Origin: a virus
IMG/VR virus record: IMGVR_UViG_3300036791_000093
Coordinates: 1-54,684 of that record
Direction: 5' to 3' (one strand)
DNA: 54,684 nucleotides
The position numbers were made by a program, and so were the translations under genes. Shown piece by piece: positions 21,770 through 30,877 of this stretch. The notes under the pieces were generated by a model. The model searched no databases. It was not told the origin of the DNA and was given only the letters and a program-made list of their open reading frames with translations. Numbering within the stretch: the first letter of the stretch is position 1; each line of letters begins with the position of its first letter.

Positions 21770-22345
21770 CTAGATAACAAGCCTTAGTGCGTCCGGTGGA
21801 GTACCACGCAGAGCTGAACCTCCACCTATTGTGAAAGCTTTCTGTCCTGAGTAGGTAAAGTAGTTCATCACGAGTCCCGCTGGTTTCTGTGTGAGTAGAG
21901 CTGCACGTGCTTTGTTGATATCTACGGTTTCAGAGGCCAGTGTGTAAACCTCGAAATGATATGGACTAGTATCTCTCTCCTTGACCACGATTGTCTGCGA
22001 ACCAGTCAAAAGAGGTTTAACGGCAGCTTCAAGAGCAGCAACAGTTCCCCGTTTCCAGTTACCAAGACCAATTAGTTGCACTCGTTGATCTGCATCAGAT
22101 AAACCGGACGTGATCGTGACACCTACAAATTGTCCCAACCAAGGAATTCCCTCAGTCGGGACTCTATCTGGATCTACGAGAATGCTGTATCCTGGTGATC
22201 CATCATCTCCATCACTAGCCCAATCTTCTACTTCCTGAAACAGTGGATCAGCAAGTGATCTGAGATAGGTGTCCAGTGATCCATCATCGTCATAGAACAT
22301 AGGTTGCAACATTGCAACCAAGCTGTCTGCGAATGACTCAGGCAT
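21770..22345 (-). CDS. Tail protein I-like baseplate protein
   Basis: 191 residues from ATG 22345, overlapping the baseplate J stop by eight bases. WLGQFVGVTI near residue 70, GNWKRGTVAALEAAVKPLL near 95-113 and the beta-rich end (FEVYTLASE, RAALLTQKPAGLVMNY) match P2 gpI/DUF2313-type proteins. They sit between baseplate J and the fibres. Order in the genome (gp25-like, J, I, fibre) is the standard myovirus order, which strengthens the call. Confidence 0.85.
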   Translation of the reverse strand: MPESFADSLVAMLQPMFYDDDGSLDTYLRSLADPLFQEVEDWASDGDDGSPGYSILVDPDRVPTEGIPWLGQFVGVTITSGLSDADQRVQLIGLGNWKRGTVAALEAAVKPLLTGSQTIVVKERDTSPYHFEVYTLASETVDINKARAALLTQKPAGLVMNYFTYSGQKAFTIGGGSALRGTPPDALRLVI

Positions 22346-23495
22346 GAGTTATCGTGATAGTTCCGACTGTTGTAAGAGCAGCCGGAGTAGTAAGTGGTAC
22401 ATCGGCTGTGCCGCCGTTCACGGTTAGGCTAATTACTCTGGCAACTCCGGTAACATTGGAAATCATGGTGATGATTTCGTTGTAATAAACTGTGGGAGTT
22501 TCAACCCAAGTTGCGTCGTTAACCTGTTGCTGGAAACCCCAGTTCTGAGGATCGAGATAATTGTGAATGGCTCCCGTGATTGCGCTTTCTACAGCGGCAT
22601 CAGTGTAGCCATCTGCATTATGAACTTGAGTCGTGATGTTGATTGTAGTATAGTGAGGATCAATCACGTTGACGATGAAATTGATTTCTCTATTAGACTG
22701 GAGATAGGAATCAATTGCCGTTTTGGCTGCTGCTGAAACTGGTTGGCCTTGACTAGTTATTGCAGCTATGGCCACCATTCTTTCGTTGTTATATGTACTG
22801 TCTGCTGGATTGTATCCATCGATGGCAACAGCTCTAGCAACTTCTGTGCTGGCATCCAAAGTCATTGATGCATAATCCGCCGGAAGAATGGGTCTTTGCG
22901 AAAGATTCTGCAATTTTCTTGTTAGCCTATCGAGATACACGGCATCAGTCTCGTCATCAATTCCACCAGCAGTCGGAGCCGTGAGCGTGATTGAGTTTAC
23001 CCAATCCAAGACATCGATCAGATCCACAACTGATCCTGGTGCTCCGAGATTGGAACCGGCCGAACCGGGTGTGACAGCGTTAATCAAAACTTGTCCGTTG
23101 CTTGTAGCTGTATTTCCCTGAGGAACAGACACATCATTGGCTACCTGAAATGGAATCGTGTTTCCGAGCGAGTCTGAGATTCCCACAATTGTTCCGGCTG
23201 GAATAGTATATCCGTTACCATCGATGAGTGCCCATGTAGTTTGGCCCGTTGCTGAGACAGCATTGATTGGCTGCAAACCCATGAGATTTGCGCCAAACCA
23301 ACGAAAGATGTCGTCCTGAACATCACCGGCGATACTGCGATTTGATGCCGCCAAAGCAGTAACAGCACGGATGATCCATACTTCGAGATTTCCCTCTTGA
23401 GGCGACCAGTTGGGAGCTTGGTTAATGATGTAACTGAATACATCATTAGCCAAGTTTACTGGATCTGTCTCAATAGGGATTCTGATGTAGGTCAT
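22338..23495 (-). CDS. Baseplate J-like wedge protein
   Basis: 385 residues from ATG 23495, overlapping the upstream stop by four bases. It has the baseplate J features: an N-terminal helical part, a beta-rich core with AGTIVGISDSLGNTIPFQV and GSNLGAPGSVVDLIDVL, the signature GGIDDETDAVYLDRLTRKLQ, and a C-terminal part (INITTQVHNADGYT, YYNEIITMISNVTGV) matching later J domains. It joins wedge units around the hub of a contractile tail. Confidence 0.92.
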   Translation of the reverse strand: MTYIRIPIETDPVNLANDVFSYIINQAPNWSPQEGNLEVWIIRAVTALAASNRSIAGDVQDDIFRWFGANLMGLQPINAVSATGQTTWALIDGNGYTIPAGTIVGISDSLGNTIPFQVANDVSVPQGNTATSNGQVLINAVTPGSAGSNLGAPGSVVDLIDVLDWVNSITLTAPTAGGIDDETDAVYLDRLTRKLQNLSQRPILPADYASMTLDASTEVARAVAIDGYNPADSTYNNERMVAIAAITSQGQPVSAAAKTAIDSYLQSNREINFIVNVIDPHYTTINITTQVHNADGYTDAAVESAITGAIHNYLDPQNWGFQQQVNDATWVETPTVYYNEIITMISNVTGVARVISLTVNGGTADVPLTTPAALTTVGTITITHA

Positions 23496-24514
23496 AGAGT
23501 CACCAAACCTTCTGAATTATCGGTGGTCTGAGCCGTCGAAACATCTGGGGGCTGGCTGATCTGGATTGTGATTCTATCGATGAGTGCGTCATACTGATCC
23601 GGTCGCTCGGCCATCACTATGTCAGCTCTGGGTTCTTGTGAAGTAATTACGTCTGTGAAGAGTTGAGCAAGAACAGGCTGTGGCATGAGTTCGACGTGCG
23701 GGAATCCGAACGAAAGATTGTCTTGTCTGAATCCAACAGGAGTGCGGACAATAGCTTCCACGCAATTGGCAATTTCTTCAAAAGTATTTTGTTCGACCAC
23801 AGCAGCACCCTGTTGAAGATAATGACCAACATTTCCTGTGACGTAGTGATGTTCAATTTCAACTTGAGTCATGGCATAATCATACACAGCCACTTCATCG
23901 ATGTAGCCCTTCCACCAGTAGAGATTATTTTGCGCTCCGACGATGAAATTGCTCGCCATATTTACTGTTCCAGGAGATTTTCCCACAGTAGCACTAGGCA
24001 CACCGTTCAAATAGATGGTACATAGTCCATTATCGAAAACCCAGACAACATGATACTTTTTATTAGCAGCTATGATTCCACCAATACCTGGACCAAAGTT
24101 GCCATTACTTGTAATGAATGAGCTGGTTAAAGCTCCGGTTGAATCGATATATATTTGTTGTCCGTTGTTATACCATACAACTGCAAAATTGCCCGGAAGA
24201 GCATCTGGTTGTATCCACGCTTCCACTGTGGCATATGACATGGCATTGCTCAACCACGGTGTAGCAGTTCCCTTACCACTTGTGCCGTCAAAGTGCAATC
24301 CTTGGTCTGCGGGATCGTTGATGAGCGAGCCTGATCCAGAAACTCCCCCTGTAAACGTTAGAGGATGATTACGATTGGATGAATCGAGTCCTGGGTTAGC
24401 AGACAAAAATCTCCAATATGCTTGTGGATTGGCATCCAAAATCATGTCCTTATAAAGAACAATTCCAGACGGGTTGCTGAATCTAAATGGTATGTCGAAG
24501 TGTGGGGCTTGCAT
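23492..24514 (-). CDS. gp25-like baseplate wedge protein with inserted LamG domain
   Basis: 340 residues from ATG 24514. The first 20 residues (APHFDIPFRFSNPSG) and the last 110 (VVEQNTFEEIANCVEAIVRT, PVGFRQDNLSFGFP, EPRADIV) together make a gp25-like wedge protein. Between them, residues about 24-228 form a LamG/concanavalin-A-like sandwich: YWRF, FDGTSGKG, VEAWIQPDALPG, KYHVVWVFDNGLCTIYLNG and WWKGYIDEVAVYDYAMTQVE. LamG folds bind sugars or proteins, so this would display a binding domain on the baseplate. The two parts are in one frame without a break. Confidence 0.87.
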   Translation of the reverse strand: MQAPHFDIPFRFSNPSGIVLYKDMILDANPQAYWRFLSANPGLDSSNRNHPLTFTGGVSGSGSLINDPADQGLHFDGTSGKGTATPWLSNAMSYATVEAWIQPDALPGNFAVVWYNNGQQIYIDSTGALTSSFITSNGNFGPGIGGIIAANKKYHVVWVFDNGLCTIYLNGVPSATVGKSPGTVNMASNFIVGAQNNLYWWKGYIDEVAVYDYAMTQVEIEHHYVTGNVGHYLQQGAAVVEQNTFEEIANCVEAIVRTPVGFRQDNLSFGFPHVELMPQPVLAQLFTDVITSQEPRADIVMAERPDQYDALIDRITIQISQPPDVSTAQTTDNSEGLVTL

Positions 24515-24517
24515 GAT

Positions 24518-24736
24518 TTAACCGATGCTTCTCGGTGCAGGCGGTTCAGTAGGCACACCCGCAGGGAATCCGGCGGGTGCAACAGTCATGCTTCCTGCCG
24601 TAGCAGAAACCGATACTGTTACGGTATCCAGCTCCGAATCACCGCCGATAGCCGTAAGAATAGCCGCAGCCATATCAGATGCGGTTTTCATGAGTGTCTC
24701 GTTCTGATTCGTGTTGATCTGGACATTCACGTTCAT
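24518..24736 (-). CDS. Small hypothetical baseplate-region protein
   Basis: 72 residues from ATG 24736, overlapping the previous stop by four bases. It begins MNVNVQINTNQNETLMKT, has a short helix (SDMAAAILTAIGG), a Val/Thr-rich beta stretch and a Pro-rich tail. No family recognised. It is embedded in the baseplate gene run, so a structural or assembly role is likely. Confidence 0.7.
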   Translation of the reverse strand: MNVNVQINTNQNETLMKTASDMAAAILTAIGGDSELDTVTVSVSATAGSMTVAPAGFPAGVPTEPPAPRSIG

Positions 24737-24945
24737 CTTAGCCTCCCTTCACTTGGCATGATAACCCTGCCATCTAGTTGATTTGTCGGCTCTTCGATCT
24801 TGAACTCATCCGCAAACTTCCTGAGTCCATCAAGGCCGAACACGGCCGTCGGCTCCTGTGCTTGAAGCTCGCGAACAACAACGCCATCGTCGTCCACTTC
24901 TTGAATCACAGCAACGACGAGAAACTTGTACGGTCTGTATTCCAT
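24733..24945 (-). CDS. Small hypothetical baseplate-region protein
   Basis: 70 residues from ATG 24945, with AAGGAG upstream. It is a small mixed alpha/beta protein: a hydrophobic strand (KFLVVAVIQEV), an acidic segment, VVVRELQAQEP and FGLDGLRKFADEF. It lies directly after the giant fibre gene. No family recognised. Confidence 0.7.
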   Translation of the reverse strand: MEYRPYKFLVVAVIQEVDDDGVVVRELQAQEPTAVFGLDGLRKFADEFKIEEPTNQLDGRVIMPSEGRLR

Positions 24946-24953
24946 GTTCCTCC

Positions 24954-27900
24954 TTACTGGTCTGCATAGAAGCTGACACCAGTTAGTGAAACCCAGATAC
25001 TACCAGATGCTATACCACTAGTTACAGTTCCGTCTGTATTGACACGCCACGTTTCGGCTGGTTGAGCACCCGAAAGAGAAGTCGCAGTTTGGAAAATCAT
25101 ATTTATCGTGGGTCGATAACCAACCGGAAGTGTAAATGCTGTCGTGCCTGCGGCAGCATATGTAGTCCACGATGTCAGTCCTCTCAATACGACAAGTCCG
25201 CTAGACAACTTCCGATAACTACATGGCCCGTACGGAGCGGAATAATCGGTAATGCCAGCAGCCCACCCGAGTGATGCAATTGATAGCCAAGCACCATCGG
25301 GACTAGCCGTTACTCTCACCCATGCCTGGAATGTTCCACCAGCTTGCTGACGCATCCACACTTCTTCTTTGTCATTGCCAGTGAGTAAGTAGGCAACTTG
25401 AACGGCATAACCCGCGCCCCAACTAATGACCTGCAAATAAATTTGTGAGTTTATTGTGCTAGGTGGACTATTAGTAACGCTATTGCCGAGATACCATCCT
25501 GTCGCTGTTGCTAAGTTCAAGTCTGTGATTTGTCCAGAAACTCCCGCAAGCCGCGCAGGAGAAACTATATCACTTGCTGAGAAAGTGCCATCTGTCTTGA
25601 GTGCGCCCGCTGCTGTGCGGTACAGGGTCGTATCGGATGCGGCGTTGCCCGGCCCCCATTGCATCACACCGTTGGCTTGTATGTACCAGTACCAGTTACT
25701 ACCTCCATCGACGTTGGTTGCTAACGCAACACCGGCAGCAGTTGCCGAAGGTGTAAGTATCAAAGCAGCATTTGCGGTGAACACCCGTGCGCTGTTGCGA
25801 GAGAGATATGTATCGAGTGCAGCGTTACCAGGCCCGAAATAGAGAACTGCATCGTTACGAAGGAAAACACGCGGTTGTGTGTCACCAGTTGCGAGTGTTT
25901 TAAATCCCCAGCCGGTGAGTGCTCCCTCCGACTGGATAGACCCAATGAAAGAAATCTGGCTCGCCGCCGAGCGCCACATATAGGCGTCCCCAGCGGTAGA
26001 GTATCCGATGTAGAGGTAAGCGCCGACGAGAACGTTGGAAGTCGCGTTGAAAGATCCGTCTGTCCTAAGAAGGCCAGCACCATTGCGATATAGATTTGTG
26101 TCTATGGTGGTGCCGTCGCTCCATTGAAGATATCCGTCTGTACGTTGCAAGAACCGTGGTTGTGATTCTCCTGAAACTTGTGAATACGAGGCATAGTCAG
26201 TCGCGTTGACCTTGTAGTGAAAGATTCCGAGACTAGTCTGTTGATAAGCTGGGTAAATCGTGCCCTGCGTGACGAACGAGCTATTTGTCGTAAGCTGACT
26301 GACACCACTACGAAAAAGATTCGTATCTATTCCTGCTGTACCTGGCCCCCAACCCATCGTTCCAATAACGTTCATCTGGAACCGATTATTGGCATCACCA
26401 GCATCAGAAGAAAAGGCTGTGTCTCCTGTCGCAGCCCCTCTGAAGATTAGCCAAGAATTAGTGAGCAAACCTTTTGCGAACACACGCTGGATATACGAAT
26501 CTGTTCCAGCGGTGCCTGGCCCAAACCGGAGGGAACTGTCATTCACTATCTGCGCGCGTGCCCAACCATCTCCACCCTGGATAACAGTGACATCTCCGTT
26601 ACCACCACTAAGTCCGTCACCCGCCCAGAAACGTCCATGTGTCCATAGCCAGTTTGCCGCATAACGATAGAGACTTGTGTCTACTCCGGTTGCTCCACCC
26701 GGCCCCCAGTTAAGAGCGCCGTTACTACCTGCGATGTAAAAGATTGAGTTAGCATCGGTCTTGTTGAGGAACATTGCGAATGTCCCAGCGCCACGCATCC
26801 AGAAATTGCCATCAGTCTGTAGCTGATTTGCCGCACCACGGTAGAGATTTGTGTCGGGTGCGGTTGCTCCGCCTGGCCCCCAATCAAACTCACCACTACC
26901 AAGAACACGCCAAGCCGGTTGAGCATCAGTGGCGACATACTTGTTAGCAATGATCCGTGTTGCAGCAGCAATAGTTGTATCAGCGGGGAGGATTCCTGAT
27001 CCAGTTGCACCTGTTGGGCCTTGTGGGCCTGTTGGGCCTATTGGGCCTTGTGGGCCAGTTAGATTTCCTTGAAGTGTCCATGTACTTGTAGCAGTTTTTT
27101 GGTAGTAAGCACCAGTCGTTGTGTTGATGTACCAGTCACCCACAACTCCTGTACCAGCGGCGGGAGCAGTAGTTCCTTGATACCAAACAGAACCCGGTGT
27201 ACCTGCTGGGCCTTGTGGGCCTGTAGCACCAGTATTACCTATTGGCCCTTGTGGGCCTTGCGGGCCTGTACCACCTGCTGCACCAGTTGGGCCTGGTGGG
27301 CCAGTTGCACCTGGTGGGCCTTGTGGGCCTGGTGCGCCTGGTACACGAACAACAACCGACGTATCGCGGTTGTTTAGCGGGATGATGCCACCCGAATCTA
27401 CGAGTGTAACAGTCCAATATCCCCAAGTACCTTGATCTTGAAAGGCGCCAGTAACTGTGTAATGAGCATACTTTGTTGCGTCTGCTTGATCTTGGAGATA
27501 AACCGTATCGTCAGGTTGGATTTGTGTCAAAACATTAGTAACATCAGTACCTGCTTTATTCGTCTTGCTGATTTGAATCCGAGTAGCAACTCCCCATGAA
27601 GCTGCATTAAGGTTTATATCACCACTGTTTGTTGGTTGTGCTTTAGTTGTCCAGTTCCAGGTTCCTGTAATGATAGCGCCACCACCGCCACCAGAACCGC
27701 CATCTGGATTTGCGGGCCACCACATCACCACCCACATCTCGTGATTATCATCTACAACAACGACACATTCGTCGCCACGCTGCGGAACAGTTGAGTCAGT
27801 CCTGGTTACCCATTTGCAATCTTCCCATCTAACCGTATCATCCAAATTGGGGATGACAACCGAAATGAGTTCGCTTGAGTCAGTAGGAGCAGTAGCAACC

Positions 27901-27962
27901 CAGCCGCCCCAAATGCGCTGATAGGGTTGCAGAACGTCTACCTCATCATTCAAGTATGTCAT
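24954..27962 (-). CDS. Giant collagen-like tail fibre/spike protein
   Basis: 1002 residues from ATG 27962. Residues 1-95 look like a beta-rich attachment domain ([34 protein letters not shown]). Collagen-like Gly-X-Y runs lie at about 205-255 and 299-321. From about 355 to 800 there are eight diverged units of roughly the form WGPG..A..DT.LYR..A..L.T.G.F, likely shaft repeats. A pyocin-knob-like segment ([20 protein letters not shown]) lies near 840. The C-terminal 100 residues are beta-rich ([11 protein letters not shown]). It is likely a trimeric host-binding fibre. Confidence 0.85.
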   Translation of the reverse strand: MTYLNDEVDVLQPYQRIWGGWVATAPTDSSELISVVIPNLDDTVRWEDCKWVTRTDSTVPQRGDECVVVVDDNHEMWVVMWWPANPDGGSGGGGGAIITGTWNWTTKAQPTNSGDINLNAASWGVATRIQISKTNKAGTDVTNVLTQIQPDDTVYLQDQADATKYAHYTVTGAFQDQGTWGYWTVTLVDSGGIIPLNNRDTSVVVRVPGAPGPQGPPGATGPPGPTGAAGGTGPQGPQGPIGNTGATGPQGPAGTPGSVWYQGTTAPAAGTGVVGDWYINTTTGAYYQKTATSTWTLQGNLTGPQGPIGPTGPQGPTGATGSGILPADTTIAAATRIIANKYVATDAQPAWRVLGSGEFDWGPGGATAPDTNLYRGAANQLQTDGNFWMRGAGTFAMFLNKTDANSIFYIAGSNGALNWGPGGATGVDTSLYRYAANWLWTHGRFWAGDGLSGGNGDVTVIQGGDGWARAQIVNDSSLRFGPGTAGTDSYIQRVFAKGLLTNSWLIFRGAATGDTAFSSDAGDANNRFQMNVIGTMGWGPGTAGIDTNLFRSGVSQLTTNSSFVTQGTIYPAYQQTSLGIFHYKVNATDYASYSQVSGESQPRFLQRTDGYLQWSDGTTIDTNLYRNGAGLLRTDGSFNATSNVLVGAYLYIGYSTAGDAYMWRSAASQISFIGSIQSEGALTGWGFKTLATGDTQPRVFLRNDAVLYFGPGNAALDTYLSRNSARVFTANAALILTPSATAAGVALATNVDGGSNWYWYIQANGVMQWGPGNAASDTTLYRTAAGALKTDGTFSASDIVSPARLAGVSGQITDLNLATATGWYLGNSVTNSPPSTINSQIYLQVISWGAGYAVQVAYLLTGNDKEEVWMRQQAGGTFQAWVRVTASPDGAWLSIASLGWAAGITDYSAPYGPCSYRKLSSGLVVLRGLTSWTTYAAAGTTAFTLPVGYRPTINMIFQTATSLSGAQPAETWRVNTDGTVTSGIASGSIWVSLTGVSFYADQ
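26998..27345 (-). repeat. Collagen-like Gly-X-Y coding repeats
   Basis: Two blocks (about 27196-27345 and 26998-27065) repeat nine-base units like GGGCCTTGTGGGCCT on the plus strand, coding GPQGP-type triplets on the minus strand. Such arrays vary in number by slippage. Confidence 0.9.
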
Positions 27963-30218
27963 CTAATACCCCACATGGATATGATTCTCGTGCTCACTCA
28001 TGGTTGTTTCACCGTAATATCCGACAGCGGGCTGAGGAATAGTCAATGAGCGACAAGTAGTATCTGCATGACCTCCAAAACCGCCCGAAATTAGTTGTCT
28101 AGGTTTAAGAACAGTAGGAAGTGTATAGCCGTTGATTGTTTGACTGTTGAAGATTCTGTCCACCGTAACAGTGTCCGAACCTGCTGCATCAGTATTGACA
28201 TAATTGCCATTAAGACGATCAATGTCTACAGCGTGGCCACCCCAATGTCCAGTCATCCCATCATTACTACTGTGATCCGTACACCACGCATATGTGCCTA
28301 CCTGATATCCAATGGAGATGAGATACAAGACAGCCTGCATCGTTTTCGGATCGAGCCAAACGGGCGTTCCACCTGGATTAAGAATCTGTTGGCCTTTGGC
28401 AGTTATCTGAATTTGACTCAAACCTCCGCCATTGTCATCAGTCCACTTCTTGTTTTTATACATCTGAAGCAAAGTCTGAGCAAGCTTGACTCTATCACCC
28501 TCAGGGATACCGGGAGCATTCGGAAGGATTTGTCCTGCGCCAGCACCGTAGTTAGGTTGAGCATTAGGCCAACTAGGCGCACCCTCATACTGTTGACCGC
28601 CCGGAAGAGGCTCAGGAAGTGCAGGCATGATTTTCGTGCATGTGATTGTGGCGTTCAAATCGAAGAGGCTTCTGTCGTACTGAGACACAATCCATCTTCC
28701 ATTCCAAGGCCCCATATTTTTCGCAACAATGACTGATCCCGGTGGAACACTCCATCTGCCTACCCTGGCTTGGATTGTCAGAGTAGCTGTCTTTGCGTTG
28801 TTGTCGTATGATCCATCGACTTCAGTGATTCCATCTGCAAATTCATTGAGAATCATCATGGGCTGTTGTGAAAGCATGTCATCTTCGCTGAGATAATAGA
28901 ACGTACCACTTACGAAGAATGCACGCCAATTGACCTCTTTAGCTAGTCTCTGGATACATGACCAACTGTTTTCGGGCTTTCTATATTTTCTGTTTCCGAT
29001 ATCGTAAAAGTCTCCACGCCAGAAGTAGTAATCGCCGCTTGCCGTAGCCGCTGTCTTTTTCTTTTTGGAACCAGTAGTTGTGTTACTACCATTGCCACTT
29101 GGTATAGGAGGATCAACAACATTGCTGCCATTTGCAGCTGTTTGATTTGTGTCATTAACTCCACCAGTAATGCCATAATCGCTCACAATTTTATCGGCTT
29201 CGTTTTGCCACTGACCATATTTTCCGCGATTAAAAACTGCCGGGCCTTCTACGTGCCAACAAAGATCGTTGAACGAGAGATTCGGATTGTCTCTGTCAAT
29301 CGGGATGGCTGTATTAAAGTACCAGGTTGCGGCAAATTCGGGATCGGTTCGTTGATCGACAGTCCCTTTGTCATTGAGCATCTGGAATAAACCGGCACTT
29401 GTACTATCTTGTGTTCCTGTACTTGAGATGTTGCTTTGAAGATCATTCTCTTGAATGGCACACATGATGGCGCAGACAAAGACCTTACGACGGACGTTCT
29501 GAGTCTTGCGAAAATGTTCACCAACAGCGAGAATGATGTTTGCATTCGTTCTCTGATCTTGGGTAATTTTTGATCCCTTAACCGTCAAGCTCGGATCTTT
29601 CCACAATGGATTTCCTGGGAGCAGATTAGGATATTGGGAATTGCCCGGAGTTATGTTAACTCCTTTAGTCTTGTTGATGATAGTATCGAATCCAATTAGA
29701 TCACCAGTATACGATTCCATAGGCTGAACGATCGTTAGTTCTGGGATCACTACAGGAATCGTGAATTCCTTTACTTCTCGAATCAGGTTGAGGATGAACT
29801 CGGCGCGCGTCACCTTGCTTCTGCGTGCTTTCTTCCACTTGGAATATGTACGCAAGACAGCAATCTCTCTATCCTCGAAAGTGAGAACTAACTCATCACC
29901 GTTCTTGTCCACGCTTCTCAGTCTGAACCACAGGCCATCAAGCTCCACGTCCAGCTTGTTACTAAGCAGACCTGATGTAAGAAGAGTCCTATCGTAGTCA
30001 TTGACAGTCACGACTAATGCGGTAGAAGCATCAATACTACGCGAGAATGTGGCATCAATGACTCTTTCGACAAGATCAACTCTGACTTGACTAGATAGAT
30101 ACTGAACAAACTTGTTCATGTCAACATCGGTTCCCATGCCTTCGCGCTGCAACGCTTGCGGTGTGAGCTGCGAAAGCTCAAGTAGCCGATTGGCTGCTAT
30201 TGTCTTTGATGGTGGCAT
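27963..30218 (-). CDS. Tail hub protein with lysozyme-like and M15-like peptidase domains
   Basis: 751 residues from ATG 30218. Residues 1-200 (NKFVQYLSSQVRVDLV, DRTLLTSGLLSNKLDVELDG) resemble hub proteins of gp27/gpD type. Residues about 220-345 resemble an SLT/goose-type lysozyme: VFVCAIMCAIQENDLQ with the likely catalytic Glu, TSAGLFQML, and YFNTAIP. Residues about 430-560 form a second beta-rich hub part. The end has HWGGHAVDID (658-667) and ENHIHVGY (744-751), the His/Asp/His-x-His zinc pattern of M15-type peptidases. It would cut wall glycan and peptide during infection. Confidence 0.83.
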   Translation of the reverse strand: MPPSKTIAANRLLELSQLTPQALQREGMGTDVDMNKFVQYLSSQVRVDLVERVIDATFSRSIDASTALVVTVNDYDRTLLTSGLLSNKLDVELDGLWFRLRSVDKNGDELVLTFEDREIAVLRTYSKWKKARRSKVTRAEFILNLIREVKEFTIPVVIPELTIVQPMESYTGDLIGFDTIINKTKGVNITPGNSQYPNLLPGNPLWKDPSLTVKGSKITQDQRTNANIILAVGEHFRKTQNVRRKVFVCAIMCAIQENDLQSNISSTGTQDSTSAGLFQMLNDKGTVDQRTDPEFAATWYFNTAIPIDRDNPNLSFNDLCWHVEGPAVFNRGKYGQWQNEADKIVSDYGITGGVNDTNQTAANGSNVVDPPIPSGNGSNTTTGSKKKKTAATASGDYYFWRGDFYDIGNRKYRKPENSWSCIQRLAKEVNWRAFFVSGTFYYLSEDDMLSQQPMMILNEFADGITEVDGSYDNNAKTATLTIQARVGRWSVPPGSVIVAKNMGPWNGRWIVSQYDRSLFDLNATITCTKIMPALPEPLPGGQQYEGAPSWPNAQPNYGAGAGQILPNAPGIPEGDRVKLAQTLLQMYKNKKWTDDNGGGLSQIQITAKGQQILNPGGTPVWLDPKTMQAVLYLISIGYQVGTYAWCTDHSSNDGMTGHWGGHAVDIDRLNGNYVNTDAAGSDTVTVDRIFNSQTINGYTLPTVLKPRQLISGGFGGHADTTCRSLTIPQPAVGYYGETTMSEHENHIHVGY

Positions 30219-30877
30219 TAGTTCTTACCAATCTGTGGCGGAATCATGATTGTGATTCCTGGCTTGAGAGCCTTACCGTCACGAATGTTGTTAGCTGTTT
30301 TAAGAGCAGCCTCTGTGCTGTGGTGACGTGCGGCAATCAAAGCAAGTGTGTCTCCGCGCTTCACGATGTATGGCACACTCATAGGTGGTGGCTTGTTAAT
30401 TTGAAGCACAGTCTCTGCTACATACTCAAGACAATGGAAGGTAGCGTCTTGTCTGACTCTGTATCCAGAACCGTGGTTGTCTGGTTCCCAATAGACGACA
30501 TCCCCCCAATCGATTCCTTCCATGACCCATACAGCACCTACGACCGGCAATCCGCCATCGAGATAGAATGTCCACGGAGTTATCAGATCACCGCGAGATT
30601 GTTCCATTTGAGTTACTTTCCTGATATCTCGTTCCACGCTTATGGATGGATAACTAGGTGGTTGGACACCGATGTACCCATCGAAAATGACTGGAACATC
30701 CATTCTCCATGGATCATCGCCATCCCACTGTACTACTGATCTTCTGCGTGGACGATTGACTTGGTTGTATCTTGCACCGCCGCTGATGATCTTCGGTGAT
30801 GAAGTACCACGTCTCATCATGATACTCCACCCGTTTGAAGAACGCAGAAGATAAAACTGACTTGAATCGAGTGGCAT
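30218..30877 (-). CDS. LysM-containing tail protein
   Basis: 219 residues from ATG 30877, with its stop overlapping the hub start. The C-terminal 50 residues are a LysM module (YIVKRGDTLALIAARHH ... LKPGITIMIPP). Upstream is a beta-rich domain (VPVIFDGYIGVQPPSY, TPWTFYLDGGLPVVGAVWVM). This layout matches the LysM proteins that sit at the top of the hub, between tape measure and hub, in contractile tails. It likely binds the hub and peptidoglycan. Confidence 0.88.
   Translation of the reverse strand: MPLDSSQFYLLRSSNGWSIMMRRGTSSPKIISGGARYNQVNRPRRRSVVQWDGDDPWRMDVPVIFDGYIGVQPPSYPSISVERDIRKVTQMEQSRGDLITPWTFYLDGGLPVVGAVWVMEGIDWGDVVYWEPDNHGSGYRVRQDATFHCLEYVAETVLQINKPPPMSVPYIVKRGDTLALIAARHHSTEAALKTANNIRDGKALKPGITIMIPPQIGKN

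Noticed and set aside
26998-27345. CRISPR-like short repeats
   Set aside because: The repeats are nine-base Gly-X-Y codon units without unique spacers, inside an open fibre gene.
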